Assembly (NCBI GenBank): GCA_021234155.1
Contig: JAJEKV010000008.1
Location: 11,090,740-11,154,739, forward strand
Direction of reading: 5' to 3'
Length of the DNA: 64,000 nucleotides
DNA from: Isoetes taiwanensis
Taxonomy: Eukaryota; Streptophyta; Lycopodiopsida; Isoetales; Isoetaceae
The first letter of the stretch is position 1; each line of letters opens with the position of its first letter. The notes under the pieces are model-generated. The model ran no database searches. It saw only the letters and a list, made by a program, of their open reading frames with translations, and was not told the origin of the DNA. The translations under genes and the position numbers were made by a program. Below are positions 32,331 to 43,410 of this stretch, piece by piece.

Positions 32331-34285
32331 TACTGATTACAACGAAAGGTCGTAAACCCTGAAGTCTTCGCGAATGAGTTCTCCCGAAAATGTTGTAGCT
32401 CCCCACGCTACAGCAACAGGCTGTCCAGTTGATTTAGCTCTCCACACTACAGCAACAGGCTGCAAGCATCTGGGCATAAGCCTTTGTATGATCATAATCG
32501 AATTGTAGCTGAAGCATGTGAGAAGCTGCAACACAGAGGATTCAGACAATCTCCCAGGCCAGCTTTAGGTAAAGTGCTTGGTGGTCTGAGTCGACCTCTT
32601 TATCTCTATTGTCCGTGCCAATGCGAAGGTGGTTGGCTAGATGCATATCTTATAATCCACCACAACTGGATCCGCCCACTGGTTTTCTTGCCAGAAAGCA
32701 TAGCTGGCACAGGAGGGCCATTGCGCTAATTCACTACAGATGGCCAAATCAAAGATGATGCACATCTGAAGCAAATGTTTGCCAAAGGGCATGACTAGAT
32801 GGTTTCTGTAGTCCGATGTTCATGGCCAAGCAGCTTCTGCTGGGCAGAGTTGTAAAATGTTTTCTGCCAAAGCGTCAAACTTTATTAGGTGTTCTATTTT
32901 TACAACTAGTTGAAACGTCAAAAACTTTGAACTCAAATACATTTTTGTTTGCTTGTCTTTAAGTTATGGCAGTCCACCACATTTTTTTGGAAGTGTGAAT
33001 GCGGGCACATGCTAAAGTTGCAAGGAAGTTTTCGTCAAAACCATTACAATATTTTAGCAAAACTAGAATGGTGAAGGTGATAATGCCAAAAGAAAAACTA
33101 GATTCCAAAATGAATTGGACATATAGATAAAATAAACTATTACTTTGGAATGAAAAGAAGAGAGAATCTACATAAAGAAGTTATTCTATTTAATTGTGTG
33201 ATAGATAATCTTTATTTAATGCATATGCTAAGTGGCATTTTTGTCATGTTGTAATTCTCCATAATTCAAGAAACAATCTTAAATCGGAGCCATAAATAAT
33301 GGCAAGTACATTTGAACTACTTTGCAAAGAAAGAGAAGTTAGGTGACTATGTCCATTCAAGCATAAACGTAGATGCCACAATATTAACAACCGTATAGAA
33401 GCCAGATGATCTGCTAGCACTAGATACGACTCCCTACTTTTTTCTTATGCATATAGTTGGGAGAGTGACCTTTGAGAGCAGATAATGTTACTTTGTGGAT
33501 TGTGATTCTAATAATTCTCCACGTGCATGATATGGAAGGGCCGTCGGAGGGCCGTATGGGAATGTCCTTAACTTATCTCTATGTGATGCCACATTGCATG
33601 GTGGTTTGGATCTCCAAAGATTATTCTCTCAGCGGATCACACTTTATATGGTAAACTTATCAGTATCAGCACTTTATATGGTAAACTTATCAGCATCAGA
33701 ATTTGACTTCCCATGACACTATAGGTTAAACTTATCAGAATCTGGGTGTTGTGGCGTTCCTTAGCATCTCTCTTTTGACAGATGTGTTGTGTAACATGAG
33801 ATGGAGACCCGAGGGAGGCATAGCAGAGCCAGAAGATGCAGTTTTGCCTCGTGAGACAAGGAACAATGTGTGGTGAAGCAATGTCAAAGAGCATGGAATA
33901 GAGAAGGACACAAAACCCGAGCTTCACTAGGTGCAAACAAGTTGCAAGGATGAGATTTGACAAAAGGGAAATGAATGGGGCCCAAGTCCCCCAACTTTTG
34001 GTGGATGCCTTGTCATTCTCAGGACATATACAGCGAGGGCCATTATGCCAACTTGGACCCCCATATACCCCTCCTATAATGTATCGCAACATTCTACCCT
34101 TACGAATACAATACCCATCCATACGCCGCTTCTTCTCTTGCGCGTGAGAACCTACTTTCTGCTTGCTTTTTACGTCCATATCTTCATTTAGCCCACTTCT
34201 CTCTCCGGCCGGAGAGATGGGGGTTTTACTTGATTTTCTAGCACGTTTTCGACGAGATTTAGACATCTCTGCCATAGCTTAGCTC
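32331..34285. other. Unknown DNA of duplication unit 1
   Basis: Includes AGCAACAGGCTG words repeated at 32,414 and 32,451, and T/A-rich stretches. A minus-strand frame from 34,275 (MAEMSKSRRKRARKSSKTPI) starts beside what in unit 2 is the IQD promoter side. It reads basic at first, then low-quality. It may be a divergent small gene or antisense noise; I do not recognise it. Confidence 0.35.
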
Positions 34286-34361
34286 CATTTGACACAAAGA
34301 TGTCACTGGACCTATGGCTTGTCACAAGGGTTGACACTATACCCCCCATCCTCATGTAGTG

Positions 34362-34700
34362 ACACCAACCAAGCCACGCACAAATGCAAGGCTTGCTGCC
34401 GCAAGAGCGGCCAAGCACCAGGATACACATGAAGCAGCAACTGCTGGCTAGTCAATCTCACCTAAAACAGAGCCCTGACCCAATCCCAGGCAGCCTGCAA
34501 AGTGAGGGCATAAAACCAGACAATGCTCCACAGTCTCACGATGAAGGCCACAACAATGGCAGAGAGGGCTCACACCCGGCCTAAACTTGACCCCTTTGGG
34601 TTTGCTAAAGCATAACTCACAAGAATGGGAGCTGATACATTTTTGTATATTTTTCATGTGAAGCATGACTGTCATATATGAAAAACTCCTAGAAAGGGTT
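34362..34700 (-). pseudogene. LINE zf-RVT fragment, duplicated copy
   Basis: Same as 30,336-30,660: SCELCFSKPKGVKFRPGVSP, CHCCGLHRETVEHCLVLC, then PHFAGCLGLGQGSVLGEID and a TAG. It keeps the frame slightly longer than copy 1. Confidence 0.75.
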
Positions 34701-35351
34701 TGGCTAGTTTTTATATGCTTGATTTTACATGAATTTTTTTGTGAGCCTTCAAAATGCCTTTAATGGTCCATCACGGGATAGGTCTAGTGTTAAAGCCTAA
34801 ATGTAGAGATTTTTTGAAGGCAGCTATGATAGATTTTGATATAGCAACTTGGTCTTCCATGAACTATGTTAATGTCAATGAAGTTGTTGATGGAATAGCA
34901 TCAGAACTCAAATATGACTTTGTGTTTGTGTGGGACTAGTCTCATTTCATCGAGATGCCTTTCAAGAGGCCAATTAGATGTGACAAACCATTATACATGA
35001 AACCATTGTCTAATATTTTTAGTGAATATCCATAATATGAGGGAAATTGCATAATGTTGGATGATAGTATTCAGAAAACATTTGCTTCTCCACCTTTTAG
35101 TGCCTGAGTTCAATTTGGATGTAGATGATTATGTATTGAAATAGGTCCTGCCAGTGATTGAGGATGTAGCACGTGTTGATGATTTCTCTTTCATTCTTAA
35201 GCCACATTGTAGACCAGAGCAGTACACAAAGGAGGCACTCAAGATTTTGGAAACCACTGGGAGAGGAGACAACTGGATTGGTGAAGGCCTATTGCAATGG
35301 TCAGCTGCAGTGGTTAAGGGAAACCTTTCAAAATTCAGGTTACAGGGATAG
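34700..35351 (+). pseudogene. FCP1-like phosphatase fragment, copy 2
   Basis: As copy 1, with the shared TAG (34,937-34,939) after VFVWD, plus further decay: TAA for CAA in the YPQYEG region and TAG for CAG before VLPVIED. The shared stop shows that the gene was dead before duplication; the private stops came after. Confidence 0.75.
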
Positions 35352-35754
35352 ATTTTAAGAATTGATATGATTACCATGTTAACTACAGGTTTTCAAACTT
35401 CGGGACACAGGTTTAGATGAATTCAGATCTACTTACATGTTTGCAGTGATACTTATTATAGGTTATATATGTCGATATAGTGATATAGGGTTTACAGAGG
35501 CAGATATGCCACTGATACAGTGATAGGCAGATATGCCTTACTACATTGATAGCTTGATATGTAATTCAGGCAGCTAAATGCCACAATTTTGTAAATTTCA
35601 TTCTCAATACCAAATCAGGTTATAAGTGCCTTGCATTGCTTTCCATTGATTTCATTTCTTTCCATTGTTTCTGTATATAGTCAAACTATGAACAGTATTT
35701 GAATCAATACCAAATGAATAGTATTTTACTCAATGCCAAATGAATAGTAACTTT

Positions 35755-36350
35755 AGGCCAAGTTTGGGAGGCTACATATAATTTGTTGGCATGTATCTTC
35801 AGCCATAATATACAAGCTAACATCCTCTTCATCTACAGTCATGTCAAAGTTATCTAATCTCATAAGGTTGTTGTACACACTAGCTACAGGCTGGTCATCC
35901 AATAGTACAAATTTGAGTCCAGACCTACCTGTTTATAGTAATGTCCTGAGACAATAACAGATTCAACTCCAAATACATTTCTCCATCCATCCACATAATC
36001 TTCAAGTAAAGTGTTCTTTGCTTCTATGCACTTCAATAGATAAAAATCTACCCCCTCCTCACGACCTTATTCTGCATTGATAGCAAAGTTATCTCCCACC
36101 TCACTCATAGAACTAGCTATGTCATAGTCTTCCTCATCATCCTCTTCTTCATGCTCATTTTTTATCTGCAAGTCCTCATTAGTAGCATCAATTGTTGCTT
36201 TATGCTCCTTCAGCTTTAGTTTAGTATTCTCCTAACCATCAATACGAGACTTGGTGCTGTGTGAGTCCCATTTAAATTGAACACAATTTTCACAGAAGCG
36301 AGAGCAGTCTATAGGCTACCTTCTAGCGTTTGAATTCCTTAATCTCAGCA
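35755..36350 (-). pseudogene. Sola-like element protein, C-terminal relic, copy 2
   Basis: The duplicated counterpart of 31,735-32,330 with the same Cys-rich, acidic and GVDFY blocks and the same stop after NAE. Confidence 0.7.
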
Positions 36351-38267
36351 TCAAACTACTGATTACAAGGAAAGGTTGTAAACCCTTCGCGAATGAGTTC
36401 TCTCGAAAATGTTGTAGCTCCCCACGCTACAGCAACAGGCTGTCCAGTTGATTTAGCTCTCCACACTACAGCAACAGGCTGCAAGCATCTGGGCATAAGC
36501 CTTTGTATGATCATAATCGAATTGTAGCTGAAGCATGTGAGAAGCTGCAACACAGAGGATTCGGACAGTCTCCCAGGCCAGCTTTAGGTAAAGTGCTTGG
36601 TGGTCTGAGTTGACCTCTTCATCTCTATTGCCCGTGCCGATGCGAAGGTGGTTGGCTAGATGCATATCTTATAATCCACCACAACTGGATCCGCCCACTG
36701 GTTTTCTTGCCGGCAAGCATAGCTGGCAGAGGAGGGCCATTGCGCTAATCCACTACAGATGGCCAAATCAAAGATGATGCAGATCTGAAGCAAATGTTTG
36801 CCAAAGGGCATGACTGGATGGGTTCTGTGATCCGATGTTCGTGGCCAAGCAGCTTCTGCTGGGCAGAGCTGTAAAATGTTTTCTGCTAAAGCGTCAAACT
36901 TTATTAGGTGTTCTATTTTTACAACTAGTTGAAACGTCAAAAACTTTGAACTCAAATACATTTTTGTTTGCTTGTCTTTAAGTTATGGCAGTCCACCACA
37001 TTTTTTTGGAAGTGTGAATGCAGGCACATGCTAAAGTTGCAAGGGAGTTTTTGTCAAAACCATTACAATATTTTAGCAAAACTAGAATGGTGTAGGTGAT
37101 AATGCCAAAAGAAAAACTAGATTCCAAAATGAATTGGACATATAGATAAAATAAACTATTACTTTGGAATGAAAAGAACATAAAGAAGTTATTCTATTTA
37201 ATTGTGTGATAGATAATCTTTATTTAATGCATATGCTAAGTGGCATTTTTGTCATGTTGTAATTCTCCATAATTCAAGAAACAATCTTAAATCGGAGCCA
37301 TAAATAATGGCAAGTACATTTGAACTACTTTGCAAAGAAAGAGAAGTTAGGTGACTATGTCCATTCAAGCATAAACGTAGATGCTACAATATTAACAACC
37401 GTATAGAAGCCAGATGATCTGCTGGCACTAGATACGACTCCCTACTTTTTTCTTGTGCATATAGTTGGGAGAGTGACCTTTGAGAGCAGATAATGTTACT
37501 TTGTGGATTGTGATTCTAATAATTCTCCACGTGGCATGATATGGAAGGGCCGTATGGGAATGTCCTTAACTTGAACAGCCTACAAGGCATCTTTATGTGA
37601 TGCCACATTGCATGGTGATTTGGATCTCCAAAGATTATTCTCTGAGCGGATCACACTTTATATGGTAAACTTATCAGCATCAGCATTTGACTTCCCATGA
37701 AACTATAGCTATAGGTTAAACTTATCGGAATCTGGGTGTTGTGGCGTTCCTTAGCATCTACCCTTTGACAGATGTGTTGTGTAACATGAGATGGAGACTC
37801 TGAGGGAGACATAGCAGAGCCAGAAGATGCATTTTCGCCTCGTGAGACAAGGAACAATGTGTGGTGAAGCAATGTCAAAGAGCATGGAATAGTGAAGGAG
37901 ACAAAACACGAGCTTCACTAGTTGCAGGGATGAGATTTGACAAAAGGGAAATGAATGGGGCCCAAGTCCCCCAACTTTTGGTGGATGCCTTGTCATTCTC
38001 AGGACATATACAGCGAGGGCCATTATGCCAACTTGGGCCCCCGTATACCCCTCCTATACTGTATCGCAACATTCTACCCTTACGAATACGTACCCATACG
38101 CTGCTTCTCTTGCAGGCGTGAGAACCTCTGCTCTGCTCTGCTTTTTCTGTCCATATCTTCATTTCGCCCACTTCTCTCTCCGTCGAAGAGAAATGGGGAT
38201 TCGCCCAGTTTTCTAGCACGTTCTCTGATGCCGGATTTAGACATCTCTGCCATAGCTTAGCTCCATT
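36351..38267. other. Unknown DNA of duplication unit 2
   Basis: Counterpart of 32,331-34,285. The minus-strand frame from 38,253 here reads MAEMSKSGIRERARKLGESP; its sequence and reading frame differ from unit 1, which argues against selection on it. Confidence 0.4.
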
Positions 38268-38862
38268 TTGGCCTTATTTATCACATCGAGCTTCAGCTCC
38301 TTTTGCCGCTCCAGCTCGTTTCTTAGCCGGTAAGTTTCTCTTCCCCTCCGCATTGCATTTCTAAGGTATTTTTCTTAGCGTGTGTGCGATTGTGAATCGG
38401 ATTTACTGGTATCCCACTCTAATTTACCGTTTAGAATGATCACATTGTTGTTTCATTGAATAGCCGTGGATGCTCTTTTGTAGATCTAAGTTTTAGCTTT
38501 GCTGTTACTAGCTCTGCCATAACTTTTGGCCCATCGTACGGGGAAATGTCACGCTCTGTATATCTATCCACTTCTGTATGATCACAGAAAAATTAAACAA
38601 CATCATCGACGTTCGTTAACTAGCTTCTTGTTGAAAGGCATAAAATATCGTTAAAGTTCCACAGCCTCAGATTAGTTAGGACTCTCCCTTTTTAGCTACT
38701 CCCTATTATATATATGTCAAGCTCTATTTCAGGTGGAATAATGTCTAAAAGCCAGTTGATTAAGTGGCTGCCGTTCCCAAGATAATATATAATTATTATG
38801 TAACTGCACTCTCACAATTTCTTTGATAGTGTCTTGCAGCAATTTGCATGTGAACCTGAGCA
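38268..38862 (+). promoter_or_regulatory. Leader of the IQD gene with a 5' UTR intron
   Basis: A donor (CTTAGCCG/GTAAGTTTCTC, about 38,330) and an acceptor (GTCTTGCAG, 38,839) define an intron of about 509 bp before the start codon at 38,863. Leader introns are common in plant IQD genes. The promoter itself must lie in or at the edge of the duplicated unit. Confidence 0.6.
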
Positions 38863-40854
38863 ATGGGAAAGCCTAGCAAATGGCTACGAAAATTGCTTGG
38901 TGTTAAGAAGAAGTCGTCTTCAAAGGAGTCTCCTGCAAAAAGAAGTGATGATATTCAGGTAGAAATGATGATAGAATAAGATATGTCTAAGCTAGATTGA
39001 CTTGTAAGATTAGTAACTGTCGCATTATTCAGGAAAAAAGCAGGGAAAAGCATGGTTGGTGTATCGGGGCTTCAGATAGCAGCAATCGGACTGGTGGCCT
39101 TCAACAGATACCAGCTGCACAACCGAACGAGCCGACTGCCATAGTTGAAATCAGTGAGAAGAGCCCAAATCCACATGTTGAGGTTGAAGAGACCATAGCC
39201 TCTGCTATTGAAGCTAGTCCCAACCTTGCGTGGACAACAAAAGAAAAACAGAGAGAGGAACAGGCAGCCATTAAGATTCAAACAGCTTTTCGTGCCTACC
39301 TGGTAAATTTCACTTTTTTTATTACTTAGAATTTCGTAGTTATTATATGGAAGACGCTGCCTTTTGCACCAACAAATATCATGCCAATAACCTTCATTCA
39401 AGTAGGCAGTTTCTGTTGTTAGTGGCCATGATCCTGCAACCCTTCATACCAGGTTGTTAAATTGTAATGTTTATCCAGCCAGGCATCAAGTAGAAATCGA
39501 AATAGATGTTTAAATGACGTCTCAGAAGGACTTGCTTGAGCTGATCTTATTTCAGCTGTTTCTAATTAAGAGTTGATAGAACTTATCATCATTGACTCCT
39601 AAAGGGGAGAAAAACAAGTTGCCAAAAGGAAATGTTGGAAATTTATGGTCCCCTCCTCGTCCATTGCAGGCTCAGAGGGCGTTATGTGCTCTCAAAGGCC
39701 TGGTAAGACTACAGGCATTGGTGCGAGGACATTTGACAAGAAAAGAAGCTGCAGTTGCTTTACGGACCACGTTATCCATAGTTAAAGTACAGGCTCACAT
39801 ACGCGGCTATAATGTCAGAAGATCCAAAGTTGGACAAGTTATACTGAAGCAAAGAAAAAGTAGAAGACAAAATGAAGGCGAGTTCTGGGTAAGTATCCAG
39901 TTCCTTTAGAAGAGCATCACTACTTTAGGAAGGCACTGATAAATTGTATGCAAACCAGGCTATCACAGACACAAGGAATGCTATATTCTTGAACACCACC
40001 TTTCAACATCAGGTAAGTTTCTCAGTTCCTATGATCCGATCAGATGTTTCAAAAATAAACATCACATTTTTGGTGACTTCACAATGCAGCTTTTTATTTA
40101 TGCCCCTGGTCAGTATATGTTATTCAGTAGCTCAAGACCATCAGGTTGGGCTTGGTTGGAGAGATGGACTGCATCTGAAGTTTGGGTGGCTGCTTTAAGG
40201 GCCAGTGAGATAGATGATGGTGAAAACAACGCTGGACCTACTTGGTCCTTAAAAGGAAATACAGACTTCAGTTCAGGATTCCAAGATTGGAGCACCCAGA
40301 ATGCCTTTCCAGATTTGCATGAACAGTATATTTCTCCAGTTAAGTCACATGCTTCAAATGGGTTTCATCATTATAATGGAAGTGACCATTCCCATTTATC
40401 CAAACACTCATCTCCGCACTCGCTGCAACAGAAAGGAGAAGTGAACCATCAGCTTGTGGGTTCAGATGGTGGAAGCTCAAACAATTTAGGCCATGAAAAT
40501 GGCTTTTCAAATGGGAAGCAGCTACACAAGCACATCGAACAGAATGGATTTGCCTCTTCTAAAGATAATTTTAATTATCCATCTCCCAGTTCAAAACCTT
40601 CGGTCAAGCGTGGAGCGATTAAAGCTGAAAGTGCGGAAGGTGCAATGCAGGGTACTCATGCCATACCTAGCTATATGGCAACCACACAGTCATCAAAAGC
40701 TAAAGTCCGTGTTAACAGTCCAAAGAACAAATCAGATAATGAAGAGAAAAGTCCACAGACTATGAAGAGAAGATTCTCTCTTCCTGGATCAAATGGCAGA
40801 ATACACTCGGAAACAACACGTCCCCGAAGGTTAAGTTTGCAGGCTGAAGCGTAG
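38863..40854 (+). CDS. IQD family calmodulin-binding protein (IQ67 domain), five exons
   Basis: Exons 38,863-38,958, 39,033-39,302, 39,670-39,888, 39,959-40,012 and 40,090-40,854 join in phase through GT/AG borders to about 467 codons. The start MGKPSKWLRKLLGVKKKSSS is typical of IQD proteins. The IQ67 region spans the exon 2/3 junction: AAIKIQTAFRAYL, then AQRALCALKGLVRLQALVRG, then VQAHIRGYNVRRSK. The junction position is the one conserved across the family. RPSGWAWLERWTA and the C-terminal MKRRFSLPG and RRLSLQ are also family motifs. IQD proteins bind calmodulin and associate with microtubules or the nucleus. Exon 4 (AITDTRNAIFLNTTFQHQ) is unusually diverged where KRERA-type sequence is expected. 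This is one of two genes here that look intact. Confidence 0.9.
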
Positions 40855-41736
40855 ATGCTAACCCTTGTTACCAGTAACCTGTAACCGGAATGCCACAATG
40901 CTAAGGTAGTTTAACTAAAGCATTAAATCCTAAGTAGGTTGTCAAAGTCTAAAAATGCCAATCCTAGAGAGGGGGACCGTTTTCAGACTACTTATTTTCC
41001 TTACCGTTTCAGAATGTGTGCATCTTTGTGTAGCTTTTCTTTGAACAAGATTGTACATCTGTTTTTTTTTTCTGCTGAGGACCAGTGCAGCAGGATGCAT
41101 ATAATAATGAAACTATCATATTTATTTTTATTGCTCTGTAAGGGACTGTTGTTTTTATTCGTACCGATCTTTTTTCTGTAAAACTTTAAATACAATTGTC
41201 AGGAAATATTGCTGGAGAATCACTATCGGTAAAGATGGGAAACATTTACATTCTCACACCAATCTTGTGAAAGAGTCTCGCTCGTCCACCATGTCTTCAT
41301 AAACTACAAACTAAATTGCACAGCCACCAGAGGCAACCGAGTGACAAAGCCACCGAATCCCTTTACAAGGCATCAAATTATTCCAAAATTATCATGAGAC
41401 GTAATAATGACTTTGGTTGAAATTGCGTAGTTAACATATTACCATCTATAGGACTTGCACGAATGGTTGAGTTATATTGTGGGTACTATTAGACAAGTCC
41501 TAAGAGTATTGCTAGAATTATAATGCATATTTCCTCCATTGATAGTTTGAACTAACAAGGTGCTTTTGCACTTTAGGTTGTCTGTATGGAAGCATCAAAC
41601 TTAAAGAAAGGGTGCAACACAATGCTTGCTTCATAAATAGGCCTAAGTACGAAACCATTCACGACTTTATCAAGTTTACATCAAACTAGTACTTCATAAA
41701 TAGGCTTAAGTACCAAACCATTCATGACTTTATTAA
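40855..41736. repeat. IQD 3' region and a 66-bp tandem pair
   Basis: The 3' UTR runs through T-rich sequence to about 41,190. At 41,631-41,694 and again from 41,691 a unit CTTCATAAATAGGCCTAAGT...CATCAAACTAGTA is tandemly repeated; the second unit is interrupted by the MITE at 41,737. Confidence 0.55.
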
Positions 41737-42210
41737 GGGAGGGTGCCCGTCAACGGGGCACTGCCCTTTCCGGGGCGGTTGAATCTGACGGCTAAGAGGA
41801 AAGGGCGGTTGAATCTGACGGCTAAGATTTGTCCGTTCAAAATTCCCGCTTTTTTACATTTTCTTTAAAGCCCCACAACTTTTTGTGTGGGAGGCGAAAT
41901 CATGGCGGACCACTTGCATTAGAATCGCATTAACGAGACCTATAAAATGTGTACTTGTTTGTCCCATTTTGAGCATGTGGTCAACATGCACCATTGAAGG
42001 GCACCTCATTCACCCCGTGGGGCAGTTAAGGGGCTCCATTTAAAGCCTTTTTATTCCCGTTTCAGGGCACCGCACCAGGCGGTTTTAGGTTCATCAGAAA
42101 GCCCTCTTTCAAGGGCATCGAATGCACCATCTTGGGCCCATTTCTGAGCTGTGGAGGACCTCCATCGTCCCATTTGTCTTCATATCTGCCCCGTAGACGG
42201 GCACCCTCCC
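41737..42210. mobile_element. 474-bp MITE with TTAA target duplication
   Basis: Inverted termini of 24 bp (GGGAGGGTGCCCGTC...CGGGGCA, one mismatch) are flanked by TTAA at 41,733-41,736 and 42,211-42,214. The uninterrupted neighbouring tandem unit reads TTTATCAAGTTTACATC where the filled unit reads TTTATTAA/TTAAATTTACATC, so the insertion site and TSD are confirmed internally. Inside, GGGCGGTTGAATCTGACGGC is tandemly repeated. TTAA suits piggyBac or Sola3 derivatives; the terminus does not settle which. Confidence 0.85.
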
Positions 42211-42214
42211 TTAA

Positions 42215-42815
42215 ATTTACATCAAACTAGTACTGCCTCACATTAGAAATGCAATCTCTAAAACCATGAATTAACTCAACAACCAATTGTGTGAATGGCT
42301 ATAGCGATTTTTCAATTCCATACCCACTAATATGTCTTCTATTACACACTCTTATACTTCGATGGAAAATAGAAGTCGAGACAAACTACCACATATGGAT
42401 CCTTCAAATAGAACCATAAACATCAGACTTGTCTTAAAAAGAAATCCATTTAGTTAATCGTGACCTATCAACTTGCCTTGAATTTAGATCAGGAAGGAAG
42501 ATGTGGGGGGCAGAAGAACACTTATTGCTAGTGGATGCAATTCAATCTATGGATGCAGAAAATAAGGTAAACAACTAGTTGAATCTCGCACTAAGAAGGG
42601 CAACCTTGAGAATAGGAAAAGAAAGTTTTGATCCATGCCAACTCATAGAAGTTCGTACATACAACAAAGAAGGCAACCAGAAGATAACACAATGTATAAT
42701 GGAGCAAATCCGATAGAAAATAGGGTAGGATCTCTAGTAACAAGGAATGAAGAATAAACACATCACACAATGACGAGTCTGTATCTACTCATCAATTGTC
42801 ATACTTCATGGCATG
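42215..42815. other. No gene seen
   Basis: AT-rich DNA between the MITE and the copia fragment. Nothing recognised. Confidence 0.4.
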
Positions 42816-43410
42816 TGCCAACTCCTCACCCTCCATTTATGTATGTAAAGTGCAGCTTGAAAACATTACAATCTTGCATCTTGAAGTATTCTAACATCCC
42901 TTGAATATAACTGTTCTGACTCAGCCACAGTAGCTTCTTACTTCTATTTCTCACAACATTTATTCCCAAGGACATTTTCAATTCTCCCAAGTCTGTCATC
43001 TTGAATCTACATCTCAATAGTTTTTTGCAAGTTTCAAGACAATCAATTTCATTTGCAAACATCACACAATCGTCCACATCCTATAATGCAAAAATGTTCT
43101 TCCTGTTTAAACATATACAAGTTACCATCTGCATTCAACTTTACAAATCCTTACTCAAAAAAATATTTATCCATGCATTTGTACCAAGCACGTGGTAACT
43201 GTTTCAGTCCATACATCGCCCTTTTTAACCTCCAGATTCTATCTTGTGCTTCTTCAAATCCAGCAGGAGGTTTCATATATATCTCCTCTTTAAGTTCAAC
43301 ATTTAAGAATGCTGTACTGACGTCCATGTGATGGATTTCAAGATCTAATGAGTTTGCCAATGTAAGAAACCGGTGACAATGCCTTGAAAGTAAAACATTG
43401 AACATTTGTT
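42816..43410 (-). pseudogene. Ty1/copia reverse transcriptase fragment
   Basis: Minus strand: LEIHHMDVSTAFLNVELKEE, IYMKPPAGFEE, RIWRLKRAMYGLKQLPRAWY, then in another frame VDDCVMFANEID (the YVDD box, first residue changed) and LGELKMSLGINVVRN with SQNSYIQGMLEYF. This is the standard order of copia reverse transcriptase. About 190 of roughly 250 residues remain with frameshifts; no LTRs are seen nearby. Confidence 0.9.

Larger units (their letters stand above)
30257..34285. repeat. Tandem duplication, unit 1 (about 4.03 kb)
   Basis: Starts at CATTTGACACAAAGATG in the last 76 bp of the CACTA. It contains the LINE scrap, an FCP1-like fragment, a Sola-like protein relic and unknown DNA ending ...CATAGCTTAGCTC, where unit 2 begins. 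The two units are about 95 percent alike by eye with small indels. The word CCATTT occurs at the unit end and CATTTG at its start, so a 5-6-bp microhomology marks the junction. Confidence 0.9.
34286..38267. repeat. Tandem duplication, unit 2 (about 3.98 kb)
   Basis: Second copy, starting CATTTGACACAAAGATGTCA and ending CATAGCTTAGCTCCATTT immediately upstream of the IQD gene leader. Because it includes the last 76 bp of the CACTA, the duplication happened after the CACTA inserted. Confidence 0.9.
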
